From positions 1 through 64,000 of the forward strand of contig CAMPVQ010000003.1 of the NCBI GenBank assembly GCA_946997535.1: a stretch of DNA of 64,000 nt. The letters are read 5' to 3'. Source of the stretch: an uncultured Candidatus Saccharibacteria bacterium (GTDB lineage: Bacteria; Patescibacteriota; Saccharimonadia; Saccharimonadales; Saccharimonadaceae). Numbering within the stretch: the first letter of the stretch is position 1; every line of letters starts with the position of its first letter. Positions 33,211-42,184 of this stretch are shown piece after piece. A program made the position numbers and the translations under genes. The notes under the pieces were generated by a model, which did not search any database, was not told the origin of the DNA, and was given only the letters and a program-made list of their open reading frames with translations.

Positions 33211-33792
33211 TCAAAAATTTTTGCGGTACTTAGTGTAAGTACTATTGCGCTCAGCGCCATGATTAGTTGAACGAATGACATCGTTACGGTGATTAAATTG
33301 GTAAATTGATCGCCTATAAATCTCAGCAAATGATGTTTTCGAATCGCTAATTAGCTCTTTGATTGCTATACTGCAGTCGACTAGCGTTAAAAGCCAGCTA
33401 TTACGTTCAATCTGACGAGTAGAACTATAAATTATAGTCCAGCATGGGTCGTATGATTGAGCATTTTCAGCATAATCGCCAAGCTTCTCTACCATACGGT
33501 AAGCTTCTGCTGCATCAACCGCAATTGATTCTAATTGCTTGGCTGATGGAATAACTTCCCCGTCATTCTCTGGATTAAAACATTTATCAATCCTTTGATA
33601 TAAAATGGAGAAGCAGCGATGAGCTTCCTCGAGTACGGCTGGTACGACTTCACCGGCATCTCTTTGACGGTAATATGCGCCAGAGATACTGCTGCGGTAA
33701 GGACGCATCTTTTTAGCTGCGTCGCAGAAACGAACGATATCGGCATTTGGCCTCATAGTTGTACCCGACGCAGACATATTGTTGTCGGCCAT
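33211..33792 (-). CDS. Unknown protein, tandem paralog B
   Basis: A 193-residue paralog of the 32481-33065 product, helical and soluble, not recognised. The ATG at 33792 (MADNNMSASG) is preferred over 33807 because AAAGGA lies 6 nt before it. Shared positions include FNPENDGEVIPS, STRQIERNSWLLTLVDCSIA and NHRND near the end. Promoter TTGACA (33875-33870), 17 bp, TATAGT (33852-33847). The near-consensus promoter suggests substantial expression. Function unknown. Confidence 0.68.
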   Translation of the reverse strand: MADNNMSASGTTMRPNADIVRFCDAAKKMRPYRSSISGAYYRQRDAGEVVPAVLEEAHRCFSILYQRIDKCFNPENDGEVIPSAKQLESIAVDAAEAYRMVEKLGDYAENAQSYDPCWTIIYSSTRQIERNSWLLTLVDCSIAIKELISDSKTSFAEIYRRSIYQFNHRNDVIRSTNHGAERNSTYTKYRKNF

Positions 33793-33895
33793 TTCAATCC
33801 TTTCCATACAAGGTACATTACGGGGCTCTTGCCCAATAATACCTGTACTATAGCATATAAATGCTAAAATGTCAATATATATGGGTTTGGCGTTA

Positions 33896-34159
33896 TTATA
33901 AGCTAGCTAGCCCAGAAACAGTGTCGATTTGTGGCCAGTTATCAGCATTCCATTGCTCATAAACTGTGCCGTCATTACCAATAGCAATTAGTGCTGGGTA
34001 GCGCATAATGTCATAAGCGCTGCAAAAGCTAATGGCGGCAGGGCTATCTGGGTCCATTACCTCAATATCACGACCAGTATGTGCTTGGTAATCGTGCAAA
34101 AATTCTTCGACCCAACGACGGTCTTCGGAGTGCTCGCGGTAAATTAGTACAATCCTCAT
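33896..34159 (-). CDS. Thioredoxin-fold protein without CXXC
   Basis: An 87-residue protein with the thioredoxin/glutaredoxin-like order: a strand (MRIVLIYRE), a helix, a strand (IEVMDPDS), a helix (SFCSAYDIM), and a cis-Pro strand (RYPALIAI) followed by GNDGTVYEQW. The position of the active-site CXXC is replaced by HSED; the only Cys lies in SFCSAY. It may be redox-inactive or use one Cys. The ATG overlaps the nrdR stop by 4 nt, so it ends the ftsA-ftsZ-nrdR unit. Confidence 0.65.
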   Translation of the reverse strand: MRIVLIYREHSEDRRWVEEFLHDYQAHTGRDIEVMDPDSPAAISFCSAYDIMRYPALIAIGNDGTVYEQWNADNWPQIDTVSGLASL

Positions 34160-34620
34160 TGCTTCTCCTTTAGCAAACGCTCACGTAGTTCGCACAATGT
34201 TTTAGCAAACTCGTCGGCATTATTAAACTTTTTATAGACTGAGGCGAACCTAACATACGCTACTTCATTACGATGCGCTAAGTCATCCATTACAAGATCG
34301 CCAATGGTGCTGGAAGGGTATTCGGTGTCGCCAAGCGCATAAAGTTGGTCTTCTACGTGGGCGACAATCTCTTCTACCTCAGTTTCATTCTCAAGCGTCT
34401 TCCCTACTGAGCGCTGTACTGCATTATAAAGTTTTTGTCGGTCAAATAATACTTTACGGCCGTCGCTCTTTATGACTGCTAAGTTAGGGCGCTCAATGCG
34501 TTCGTATGTGGTATAGCGGGCGCCACATTTAAGACACTCGCGTCGGCGACGCACGGCACTACCGGCGTCGCGCGATTCAAGTACTTTACTGTCTTCAAAC
34601 TTACACTTTGGGCACTGCAT
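34156..34620 (-). CDS. nrdR: Transcriptional repressor NrdR
   Basis: A 154-residue NrdR. The zinc ribbon is intact (Cys3, Cys6, Cys29, Cys32) and is followed by an ATP-cone (VIKSDGRKVLFDRQKLYNAV; YPSSTIGDLVMDDL; AYVRFASVYKKF). NrdR represses ribonucleotide reductase genes according to the ATP/dATP level. It begins 5 nt after ftsZ ends, which puts nucleotide supply control into the cell-division operon. No NrdR box was identified in the window. Confidence 0.95.
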   Translation of the reverse strand: MQCPKCKFEDSKVLESRDAGSAVRRRRECLKCGARYTTYERIERPNLAVIKSDGRKVLFDRQKLYNAVQRSVGKTLENETEVEEIVAHVEDQLYALGDTEYPSSTIGDLVMDDLAHRNEVAYVRFASVYKKFNNADEFAKTLCELRERLLKEKQ

Positions 34621-34625
34621 GGCGG

Positions 34626-36014
34626 TTATTTTTTACGGCCAAAATGGAACTTTCGGCGCAAGAAGGCTGGTGTATCAAACATTGAGTCTTCTTTGTCGTC
34701 ATCCTCATCATCGTCATCATTTGGGCTCAATATACTATGTTGTGGCATTGGCTGCTGCTCCGATTCGGGCTCAGTTTCTGACTCAGGTTCACCTGCTGGC
34801 TCTTCGGCTGGTTGTGCTGGAATGTGATCAAGTTGCCCAGTTTGAATGGTTGACTCTTGCTGTGTCCAAACGGCTTCGTTGCCATTATCTGAAGTGAAGT
34901 CTTCTGGCGTAACTGGCGTATTTGTAGCGTCGTTATCGAGGTCGATACTGCCGAGATCCATCTTGTTGAAGTCATCGTTAGCATCCTTGACAGCCTGTGT
35001 GTCAGCTGGCGCAGTAGCTTTGGTAGCGCGACCTTGGTTGTCTTTACCAGAGAAGTAATTGGCATCAAAGCCCGTAGCAACTACAGTGATAATCAACTCG
35101 TCCTCCATCTCTGGCTTCAAGTTGGCGCCAAAGATGATGTTAGCGTCTGGCGCTACGGCGGCGGTAATAATGTCGGCTGCCTCTTGGACTTCAGACATTG
35201 ACATATCGTAACCACCGGTGACATTCAAGAGAACGCCACGAGCACCATCGATGCTGACTTCGATAAGCGGTGATTCGATAGCCTGATGCGCAGCCTTGAC
35301 GGCGCGGTCATCGCCACTAGCGCGACCAATGCCCATCAAAGCACTACCAGCGTTGCTCATAATAGCCTTAATGTCAGCAAAGTCGAGGTTGATTAAGCCG
35401 CTTTGAGTGATGAGTTCAGAGATACCCTGCACACCTTGGCGAAGAACATCGTCGGCAATCTTGAAGGTCTCAAGCAATGGAGTGCGGCGGTCGATAGTCT
35501 GCAACAAGCGGTCATTTGGAATAGTAATTAAAGTGTCTACTACTTTAGAAATGTTGGCAATACCGAGGTCGGCGTTTTGGCGGCGCTTTTGCCCTTCGAA
35601 GGTGAACGGTCGTGTAACTACACCGACAGTCAAAATACCGAGTTCACGGGCGACTTCAGCAACGACTGGTGCAGCACCAGTACCAGTACCACCACCAGCG
35701 CCAAAGGTAATGAACGCCATATTGGCGCCTTCTAGTGCCTGCTTGATATCGTCAATACTCTCGCGAGCGGCAGCTTCACCAACTGATGGGTCAGCACCAG
35801 CGCCAAGACCACGGGTCGTATCGCGACCAATGTGGACTTTAACATCTGCTTTTGATGCTTGTAATGCTTGAGCATCAGTATTAATGGCAATAAAACTAAC
35901 TCCTTCAATCCCAGCATCACGCATGCGATTGACTGCTGCGCCACCGGCACCGCCAACGCCGACGACTTTAATGACAGCAGGTGCCTGAATATCTGTTGGC
36001 TTAACCTCTGGCAT
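34626..36014 (-). CDS. ftsZ: Cell division protein FtsZ
   Basis: A 462-residue tubulin-like GTPase that forms the Z ring. The GTP-binding tubulin signature [16 protein letters not shown] is present, with NTDAQAL and the T7 loop [11 protein letters not shown]. An acidic Glu/Asp/Pro-rich linker (about 340-445) leads to the C-terminal peptide [15 protein letters not shown]. An AGGAGG site fixes the start; a TATAAT box lies further upstream, so it can be expressed apart from ftsA. Confidence 0.97.
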   Translation of the reverse strand: MPEVKPTDIQAPAVIKVVGVGGAGGAAVNRMRDAGIEGVSFIAINTDAQALQASKADVKVHIGRDTTRGLGAGADPSVGEAAARESIDDIKQALEGANMAFITFGAGGGTGTGAAPVVAEVARELGILTVGVVTRPFTFEGQKRRQNADLGIANISKVVDTLITIPNDRLLQTIDRRTPLLETFKIADDVLRQGVQGISELITQSGLINLDFADIKAIMSNAGSALMGIGRASGDDRAVKAAHQAIESPLIEVSIDGARGVLLNVTGGYDMSMSEVQEAADIITAAVAPDANIIFGANLKPEMEDELIITVVATGFDANYFSGKDNQGRATKATAPADTQAVKDANDDFNKMDLGSIDLDNDATNTPVTPEDFTSDNGNEAVWTQQESTIQTGQLDHIPAQPAEEPAGEPESETEPESEQQPMPQHSILSPNDDDDEDDDKEDSMFDTPAFLRRKFHFGRKK

Positions 36015-36088
36015 AAACCCTCCTAAAATAGTTTAATCTCACAATTACATTATACACATATTAACAACTAGTGGCAATAGTGGTTACG

Positions 36089-37354
36089 TTATTTGCCGAA
36101 GTGGAATAACTTAGCGAAAATACCGCTACCACCGTTACTGCTACGCCGGCGACCCTGCTCTTGCCCATTCATAACTTGTGAAAGGTCTTGCTCCATTAGG
36201 CCAATTGCAGCCGTAAAGCTTGGGTCAGCGGCCAATTTAGATACCATTTGGTAATTTTGCGGCGCAAACGCATGTGTGTTGATTTGCAACGCCATGCGTG
36301 AAAAATCGGTAATACCACGCAACTTTGCCCCGCCGCCGGTAATCATTATCCCACCCGGCAATGCTCCAGCACGATGGATACGCTTGAGCTCTTTATTGAC
36401 TAGCTCAAATAACTCGGCAAGACGCGTTGCTACAATAGTATCTATTAGCTCGGTCTTAAATCCAATTTTATGCACAGAGCCATCCGGATGAGTCACCTTA
36501 ATTGCCACCATCTCTTCGTTGCCTCGACGAAGCTGCGGTGCTGCTACGGCATGTTGTATTTTAACTTGTTCGGCGATGTCGAGGTCAGTTTGCAAGCCAA
36601 TCGCGAGGTCGCTGGTGATATTATTGGAGCCTATTGGTAATACTTTGATATCAACTATGTCACCCTCATCGTAAACCACTAGCGTAGTTGTAGAATGGCC
36701 GATATCGAGCGACGCCGCGCCGTTTTCTTTCTGCTGGTCGTTAAGAGCGATAGATGACGACGCAACGCCCGCAGGGATACATGAGCTAGACTGTTCAATA
36801 CTGGAGTTACTTGCTACACTGTCGATATTGCGTAGTTGAGGTGATAGCGCAGTAGTAACAAAGGCGTCAACTTCTAGCCGGACGCCAGTCATACCAATTG
36901 GGTCGCGAATACCGTCTTGATTATCTACTTTGTAAGTACGCGGACTAGCATTTAAGATAATTTGGTTAGGGGCGAGCTTCACTACCTGGGCGGCCTTGAT
37001 GACGCGCTCCGTCTCGCCGGAGCCGATTGTCTGGCGGTCGCCGTTAACCGCCACGACACCCCGCGATTGAATACCAGTAATTTTTGTACCATTAACTGAA
37101 AATGTGGCGTGATGAATCGCTTGACCACTCATCTGCTCGGCTTGCGATAGAGCTTTATCTAGCACTCGAGAAACCTTAGCTATATCAGTAATTATACCTT
37201 TACGTATGCCAGCACTGGGCTGCATACCAACACCAATGATATTTGGTAGAATAGACTCATTGTTCTCGGCACTATCGCGCGGGCAAACACCCACGACCAC
37301 CTTAACTGAGCCGGTGCCAATATCGATACCTACGCCGTATCTATTATCATCCAT
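36089..37354 (-). CDS. ftsA: Cell division protein FtsA
   Basis: A 421-residue actin-like protein that tethers FtsZ to the membrane. It has GIDIGTGSVKVVV at the start, the inserted SHS2-type region, GAASLDIGHSTTTLVV (phosphate 2), and GGIMITGGGAKLRGI (adenosine site). The C-terminal amphipathic tail GIFAKLFHFGK is the membrane anchor. An extended -10 (TGT then TATAAT, 37367-37362) 7 nt before the ATG indicates leaderless translation. First gene of ftsA-ftsZ-nrdR. Confidence 0.96.
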   Translation of the reverse strand: MDDNRYGVGIDIGTGSVKVVVGVCPRDSAENNESILPNIIGVGMQPSAGIRKGIITDIAKVSRVLDKALSQAEQMSGQAIHHATFSVNGTKITGIQSRGVVAVNGDRQTIGSGETERVIKAAQVVKLAPNQIILNASPRTYKVDNQDGIRDPIGMTGVRLEVDAFVTTALSPQLRNIDSVASNSSIEQSSSCIPAGVASSSIALNDQQKENGAASLDIGHSTTTLVVYDEGDIVDIKVLPIGSNNITSDLAIGLQTDLDIAEQVKIQHAVAAPQLRRGNEEMVAIKVTHPDGSVHKIGFKTELIDTIVATRLAELFELVNKELKRIHRAGALPGGIMITGGGAKLRGITDFSRMALQINTHAFAPQNYQMVSKLAADPSFTAAIGLMEQDLSQVMNGQEQGRRRSSNGGSGIFAKLFHFGK

Positions 37355-37444
37355 ATATTCTATTATAACACGCTCACGCTAAGATGGCACGTTAAATTTT
37401 GGTTGCGCTTACAATATAATTTGCGCTAAAATAATGTTAATAAG

Positions 37445-38314
37445 ATGCAAGATAAACAAGTTACCCCTACAACACAAACGACGCAGCCGTTTTCTAGTTC
37501 TAATTTAACGGCGACAACTCAGGTTGGTGCTACGCAGAACAACAGTACGACGCCAGCTGGTACAACAGTTACCAGTGAAGGCGGCCAGCAACAATACACC
37601 GATATATACAATAATCCGGTGACAAATTATTTAAAGCAGCTTGGCGGTATTGAGCCGTATCCGGATGCATCGTCAGACTACGTACCAGATAGCTTTCGTC
37701 CATCTAAAGGTGCAGCTGATGCTACTAGCTCGTCTGAGCAGCCTGTCTCTACCTTTGGCTCCGTGCCTATCGACGATCACACTCCTATTGTTGATTCTAC
37801 CCTAGTTCCTAACACTGATTCTAGCTCTAGTCATAGTTCCAATAAAACCATATTACTCGCAGCTGTGAAGCCTGGTAAACTGCCATCATTTGCGCACCCA
37901 GTGGCGCAACCGACTAATAGCGTACGCGATGCCTTTTGTGAGGCATTGATTCCGATTTTCACAAAAGGTTACCGGACGTCGCGCGCTACCTACAAGCGTG
38001 CACAACAAATTATGATTTTCATTTTCATGTTTGCCGTAATTCCAATATCCTTTCTAGTATACTACAATATCTACCCTTGGTTCACCGTCCCGCCACTGAT
38101 TCTAATAATTTTACACATTACAGTCTGCGCCGTAGCAATAAATCGTCGCCGGCTGTTCGATGCGGGCCAACCGATTTTTTACGCCTGGCTGTTATTTGTT
38201 CTCCCCCTATCTAAAACGTTGAATAGTGGCGTAAACTTTGTGCTCGAAAATATTCCTGCTGCTACCGCACAAGATGAGCTCCCACGCTACCTTACCTTCT
38301 TCTCTAAAAAGTAA
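37445..38314 (+). CDS. Hypothetical membrane protein with disordered N-terminus
   Basis: A 289-residue protein. The first 150 residues are Thr/Ser/Gln-rich and probably unstructured. Three hydrophobic segments follow (about 193-212, 217-237, 250-268). No family is recognised. The promoter is not certain: TATAAT at about 37413 and TAAAAT at about 37424 are both possible, and no clear ribosome binding site is seen. Divergent from ftsA. Confidence 0.62.
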   Translation: MQDKQVTPTTQTTQPFSSSNLTATTQVGATQNNSTTPAGTTVTSEGGQQQYTDIYNNPVTNYLKQLGGIEPYPDASSDYVPDSFRPSKGAADATSSSEQPVSTFGSVPIDDHTPIVDSTLVPNTDSSSSHSSNKTILLAAVKPGKLPSFAHPVAQPTNSVRDAFCEALIPIFTKGYRTSRATYKRAQQIMIFIFMFAVIPISFLVYYNIYPWFTVPPLILIILHITVCAVAINRRRLFDAGQPIFYAWLLFVLPLSKTLNSGVNFVLENIPAATAQDELPRYLTFFSKK

Positions 38315-38358
38315 CTGTGCCACTTTCTCCGGCTAATGGATTCTGCTATCATATAAGC

Positions 38359-39279
38359 ATGAACACCATAATCGACCCTAGTAAAATACCTGAGCTGGAA
38401 CGACTAGGGGATGAATCTTATCAAACATTGACAAAAATTAACACATTAAAAGTCAAGCTCCACAGTATTGGCCATGACAGAATATATGAAATAGGCGGCA
38501 TCATGTTATTTACTGATTCAATTGTGGGCAATGAGGGCACTATTAATTTAGATGAAAAATTTACCATCACCGCCGGTATTGGCGACCACGTAGTAAGAAC
38601 CACGGTTGAAGGTGGTGTAACAGATGACCAATATAGAGAATTACTTGACCGCTTGTATATTAACAGCGGAGATAATCTAATGAAGGATGCCATATATGGT
38701 TCTTTGGGCTCTTCTAATACTATACGGATTTTTATTATTAGTGACAAGTGTTGTATTCGTGCACAATATGGGCCAGGACCAAGCAAAGAGTGGGACAACG
38801 ATATTATTCGTCACGACTATTCAGATGAAATTTACGATATTGATAGCTTTATTAATGATGTCAATAAAGCAGTAAAAGAGTACGCAAAGAATAAACCGAT
38901 GTATGATGAGCAACGCCAGCAAATTCGCCAAGAGATAGACGCGCTTGAACAAAGCGGCACGCTTGAGCGCGATAAGGCACAAATGGATGAATTACTGAGT
39001 GGTTTGTCCGACCGAGAGCGCCATACGGTTGAAAACATGGCGATGTACGCTGCCAGTCTTCAGTTCTTAGGTAAGGCTAGCTTAGTGCTTAGCGTTTTGC
39101 CTCTTCTGTCAACTATTGGCGGTATCGTGGCGATATTTTTCGTAAACAAGTACCTTCTCTATGGCTTATTCGCCGAGCAGCTAACCAAGATTCGCCGCAT
39201 CGCGGTCGTGGCCATCATTATCAACATTCTAGCGATGGCGGCAGAGATAGCGATTTATCTCTTCTTGATTAAAAAGTAA
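38359..39279 (+). CDS. Hypothetical membrane protein with C-terminal helix pair
   Basis: A protein of about 306 residues. The N-terminal 170 residues form an alpha/beta domain (IGGIMLFTDSIVG; YDIDSFINDVNKAVKEY), then a coiled stretch (about 185-230), then two membrane helices near the C-terminus. No family is recognised. The start at 38359 is chosen because an extended -10 (TGC then TATCAT, 38347-38352) ends 6 nt before it; the longer frame from 38317 begins upstream of the promoter. Confidence 0.66.
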   Translation: MNTIIDPSKIPELERLGDESYQTLTKINTLKVKLHSIGHDRIYEIGGIMLFTDSIVGNEGTINLDEKFTITAGIGDHVVRTTVEGGVTDDQYRELLDRLYINSGDNLMKDAIYGSLGSSNTIRIFIISDKCCIRAQYGPGPSKEWDNDIIRHDYSDEIYDIDSFINDVNKAVKEYAKNKPMYDEQRQQIRQEIDALEQSGTLERDKAQMDELLSGLSDRERHTVENMAMYAASLQFLGKASLVLSVLPLLSTIGGIVAIFFVNKYLLYGLFAEQLTKIRRIAVVAIIINILAMAAEIAIYLFLIKK

Positions 39280-39303
39280 CGCTAAAACTATTACTTTACA
39301 CAT

Positions 39304-39335
39304 AAATGCCATGATATAAACAGTGGCATTTTTAG
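39304..39335 (+). terminator. Terminator of the 38359-39279 gene
   Basis: Arms AAATGCCA (39304-39311) and TGGCATTT (39324-39331), then TTAG. Confidence 0.6.
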
Positions 39336-39353
39336 TAGGCGTCCCTATAAAAA

Positions 39354-39373
39354 TACACCCCCTGAGGGGTGTA
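39354..39373 (-). terminator. Terminator of the minus-strand tRNA-Thr(GGT)
   Basis: Arms TACACCCC (39354-39361) and GGGGTGTA (39366-39373) with loop CTGA; TTTTTAT follows on the minus strand. Confidence 0.7.
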
Positions 39374-39389
39374 ATAAAATCATACTATG

Positions 39390-39464
<75 letters not shown>

Positions 39465-39554
39465 ATAAAAGTAGCTAATCACTACTTTTTAGAGTATAGC
39501 AGACCTAAAATGGATTGTCAACATAAACGCTAAGCTACGTTTGCTAAATAAAAA

Positions 39555-39570
39555 GCCCCCAAACGGGGGC
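39555..39570 (-). terminator. Terminator between tRNA genes
   Basis: Arms GCCCCC (39555-39560) and GGGGGC (39565-39570) with loop AAAC; TTTTTATTT follows on the minus strand, after tRNA-Tyr. Confidence 0.72.
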
Positions 39571-39578
39571 AAAATATC

Positions 39579-39663
39579 TGGTGCTGGGGGAGGGATTTGA
39601 ACCCCCGAACCCATAGGGAGCAGATTTACAGTCTGCCGTGTTTAACCGCTTCACTACCCCAGC
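39579..39663 (-). tRNA. tRNA-Tyr (anticodon GTA)
   Basis: Minus strand, 85 nt with CCA. Acceptor GCTGGGG/CCCCAGC. The anticodon stem GCAGA/TCTGC encloses CTGTAAA, giving GTA. The long variable arm (TCCCTATGGG) is that of a class II tRNA, as expected for bacterial tRNA-Tyr. Confidence 0.95.
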
Positions 39664-39676
39664 AAAGATTGAAATG

Positions 39677-39753
39677 TGGAGCCAATTCTCGGATTCGAAC
39701 CGAGGACCTGCTGTTTACAAAACAGCTGCTCTAACCAACTGAGCTAAATTGGC
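39677..39753 (-). tRNA. tRNA-Thr (anticodon TGT)
   Basis: Minus strand, 77 nt with CCA. Acceptor GCCAATT/AATTGGC. The anticodon stem GCTGT/ACAGC encloses TTTGTAA, giving TGT. First in the direction of transcription of a Thr-Tyr-Thr cluster. Confidence 0.95.
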
Positions 39754-39813
39754 ACTAAAAATATCATAGCAAATCGCGGCGCAGAATGCAAACAATTTAG
39801 CGCCGCATAGTTA

Positions 39814-40461
39814 CTACATTATTACTTTGCGCGGTTGCTTGATGCGCGAGCGATTGCCTAGCTTACGCGTCTTCTCCATTAAGAGGCGTACTTTCTCGGC
39901 CTGCTCGTGTTCGTCGTTACGATCAAGCGCGTCGGCTAGCAAGCCAAGCGACTGTGGGTTGCGCTCGAGGTTGACGGCGGTCTTCAACTCTTCAAGCATC
40001 TTTTTATTATTACCCATTTTTTCAAGTACCTTAGCGTAGGCCACGTGGCGCGAAGCGACGTCTGATTCCTTAGATAACGCCTGCTCAAAGGCCTGCGCCG
40101 CCTTATCATACTGACCGACCTCATAATAAATCAAACCAACATTATGGAGAGCCGAGGCGCTTGGCGCCAAACTCTGGGTGATTTCAAAGCACTCAATGGC
40201 GTCTTTGTACTGCCCCTGTTTAGCGTATAAAATACCAAGGCGATTGTAGGCGCGCGCATTGCGGTCGTCAACTCGTAAAATGGTCAATAGTGCTTTCTCG
40301 GCACGGACGTATTTTTTATCGTGAATCGCCCCGAGCGAGATATCCCAAAGCTTATTAAGCTGCAACTCAATCCGTGACGGCTGGAGGTCGGTTTGGTCTT
40401 TTACCTCTGGCCAAAAGATAACTGCCACTGTGATAATAATTAAGACAAGCAAGGCATACAT
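39814..40461 (-). CDS. TPR-repeat protein with N-terminal membrane anchor
   Basis: A 215-residue protein. One hydrophobic helix (1-17) is followed by at least three tetratricopeptide repeats (AYNRLGILYAKQGQYKDAIE; ALHNVGLIYYEVGQYDKAAQ; a third ending in LLADALDRNDEHEQA) and a basic tail. TPR proteins act as scaffolds; the partner is unknown. An extended -10 (TGC then TATAAT, 40473-40468) ends 6 nt before the ATG, so it is leaderless and separate from holB. Confidence 0.83.
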   Translation of the reverse strand: MYALLVLIIITVAVIFWPEVKDQTDLQPSRIELQLNKLWDISLGAIHDKKYVRAEKALLTILRVDDRNARAYNRLGILYAKQGQYKDAIECFEITQSLAPSASALHNVGLIYYEVGQYDKAAQAFEQALSKESDVASRHVAYAKVLEKMGNNKKMLEELKTAVNLERNPQSLGLLADALDRNDEHEQAEKVRLLMEKTRKLGNRSRIKQPRKVIM

Positions 40462-40479
40462 GCTACTATTATAGCAGTA

Positions 40480-41313
40480 TTACAAATTAAGCGCCAGCTG
40501 AGTTAAGGCTAATTTTAAGTTGCAACTGGCAGTCAGATAGGCCATAACGTCATTTACGAGATTAAGCTGGCGCACAAGACGGTCAGAATGGTCTGAGTTA
40601 CGCTGCGCAAAAAGCAGGAATTTAATTACTAGCTCGCAAAATTCGGTAGCGGCTGTGCGGTCCTTAATATTGGTAATTAAAACTAGTCGCTCACCAGTGT
40701 TGCTAGTGATAAATTGTTTAGCCAGCTTCGCCTGTACAGCAACATCAGCAAGCAGCTTTGGCTGGTGAATTAAACGATAAATTTGCGCTGGATAGGCCGC
40801 GGCCAAAAATTTAATCTGGGATTGACTAGCCTCTGGCGCCTCGGCCAATAAGGTCACACAATCACTTGTCTCAGGTGCCGCGACCTCTATTTGTTGCGAG
40901 CGCGATATAATGGTTGCTGGCACAGTTGCTGGGTGATGCGTCGTGAAAATAAAATAGACGTTTTTAACTGGCTCTTCGACAATCTTTAAAATGCGTTCCG
41001 AGACCCCTGGCGCCACTTGGTCGATATCGTCTATCACCACTACCAGTGATTCTTTGCGCTTATCATAAATAATACTCGTCACGTAGGCGATGTCGTCGGC
41101 ATTAATAATGGCAGTCTTTTGCGCTTTGTGTAGGCTCGGCCGCAGTAAAACAGTGTTGCCACCAGCTAGCTGATGCGCCAACGCCTCGGCAATAGTATAA
41201 AGCCCCAACCCAGAAGCGCCAGTTAGCATCAACGCTTGCGCTGGATGCGTTAAATAATTCGCTAATTGCCGACGCGTGCTGGCGTTAATAATTAGCTGGT
41301 CAAGTTTAGTCAC
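40480..41313 (-). CDS. holB: DNA polymerase III delta-prime-like subunit
   Basis: About 277 residues. The GTG at 41313 (VTKLDQLI) is preferred to the ATG at 41361 because it overlaps the rluD stop by only 8 nt. The clamp-loader fold is shown by LMLTGASGLGLYTIAEALAH, VVVIDDIDQV, IVEEPVKNVYFIFTTHHPATVPATIISRSQ. The P-loop is degenerate (GASGLGLY, no Lys), as expected of non-catalytic delta-prime. It works with DnaX, encoded far upstream in the window. Confidence 0.8.
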   Translation of the reverse strand: MTKLDQLIINASTRRQLANYLTHPAQALMLTGASGLGLYTIAEALAHQLAGGNTVLLRPSLHKAQKTAIINADDIAYVTSIIYDKRKESLVVVIDDIDQVAPGVSERILKIVEEPVKNVYFIFTTHHPATVPATIISRSQQIEVAAPETSDCVTLLAEAPEASQSQIKFLAAAYPAQIYRLIHQPKLLADVAVQAKLAKQFITSNTGERLVLITNIKDRTAATEFCELVIKFLLFAQRNSDHSDRLVRQLNLVNDVMAYLTASCNLKLALTQLALNL

Positions 41314-42184
41314 GATGGCGCTCCAGCTCGGCCATAAAATCAGTCGGCAATGGTGCTTCAAACGCCATGCGCTCGTTGCCCTGCTCGGTTGGTACGGTAA
41401 TTTCTAATGCAGCAGCATGCAGCATCAGGCGGTCGCCAAATTGGCCATTACCATAAATCGGGTCGCCCACGATTGGGGCACCAATGTAACTTAGGTGTAC
41501 GCGCAATTGGTGTGTGCGGCCGGTATGAGGTTTCAACTCTACTAGTGCAGTGCAATCGTCGAACTGTTCAGTAACCCGATAATCAGTGATGGCAGGCTTA
41601 CCCTTCGGGTCTACTTGAAAAGTAGCGGGCTTACGAACGTTGCGGGCAATCGGCAAATTAATTTGCGCAGCAAGCTGCTTTGGCGTGCGCTCTACGAGAG
41701 CAAAATAAGTTTTATGCGCCTTACGGTCAGCAAATTGTCGCTGCAAATAATGTGCCGTGGCGAGATTCTTAGCGCAAATCAATAAGCCACTAGTAGCGCG
41801 GTCAAGGCGGTGCACGATGCCCAAACGGTTGTTGTCGGCATTTGCTACACTCTCTGCCGGGTCGAATTTGCTACGCACAAAATCAGCCACGGTAAATTCC
41901 TCAGCCATGGCACCCTTAGCGTGAGTTAGCATTCCTGCTGGCTTGTTGATTACCACTACGTTGGCGTTTTCAAAGATTACGTTAGCCGCAAACTGGCTAC
42001 TATCTATGCTAAAATCTGGCGCGGTGGGTGGCGTGAATGACACAGTCTGCGTTTCAGCCACTTCATAAGACGGCTTGGTTATTACAGCACCGTCAACGGT
42101 CGCTTGACCCGATTTAATTAGTTTCTGCACGGTAGCCCGTGAGAATTCCGGATATTTGTTGGCTAGCCAAGCGTCAAGTCGCAT
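41306..42184 (-). CDS. rluD: Ribosomal large-subunit pseudouridine synthase, RluD family
   Basis: A 292-residue enzyme with an N-terminal S4 RNA-binding domain (RLDAWLANKYPEFSRATVQK) and the RluA/RluD catalytic motif HRLDRATSGLLICAK containing the catalytic Asp. A second conserved block is KPHTGRTHQLRVHL. It isomerises uridines in 23S rRNA; family members modify positions 1911, 1915 and 1917, or 955. The ATG follows the trpS stop directly. Confidence 0.9.
   Translation of the reverse strand: MRLDAWLANKYPEFSRATVQKLIKSGQATVDGAVITKPSYEVAETQTVSFTPPTAPDFSIDSSQFAANVIFENANVVVINKPAGMLTHAKGAMAEEFTVADFVRSKFDPAESVANADNNRLGIVHRLDRATSGLLICAKNLATAHYLQRQFADRKAHKTYFALVERTPKQLAAQINLPIARNVRKPATFQVDPKGKPAITDYRVTEQFDDCTALVELKPHTGRTHQLRVHLSYIGAPIVGDPIYGNGQFGDRLMLHAAALEITVPTEQGNERMAFEAPLPTDFMAELERHRD

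Noticed and set aside
41314..41361. ATG start for holB inside rluD
   Set aside because: It would overlap rluD by 56 nt and add residues without clamp-loader similarity; the GTG at 41313 fits better.
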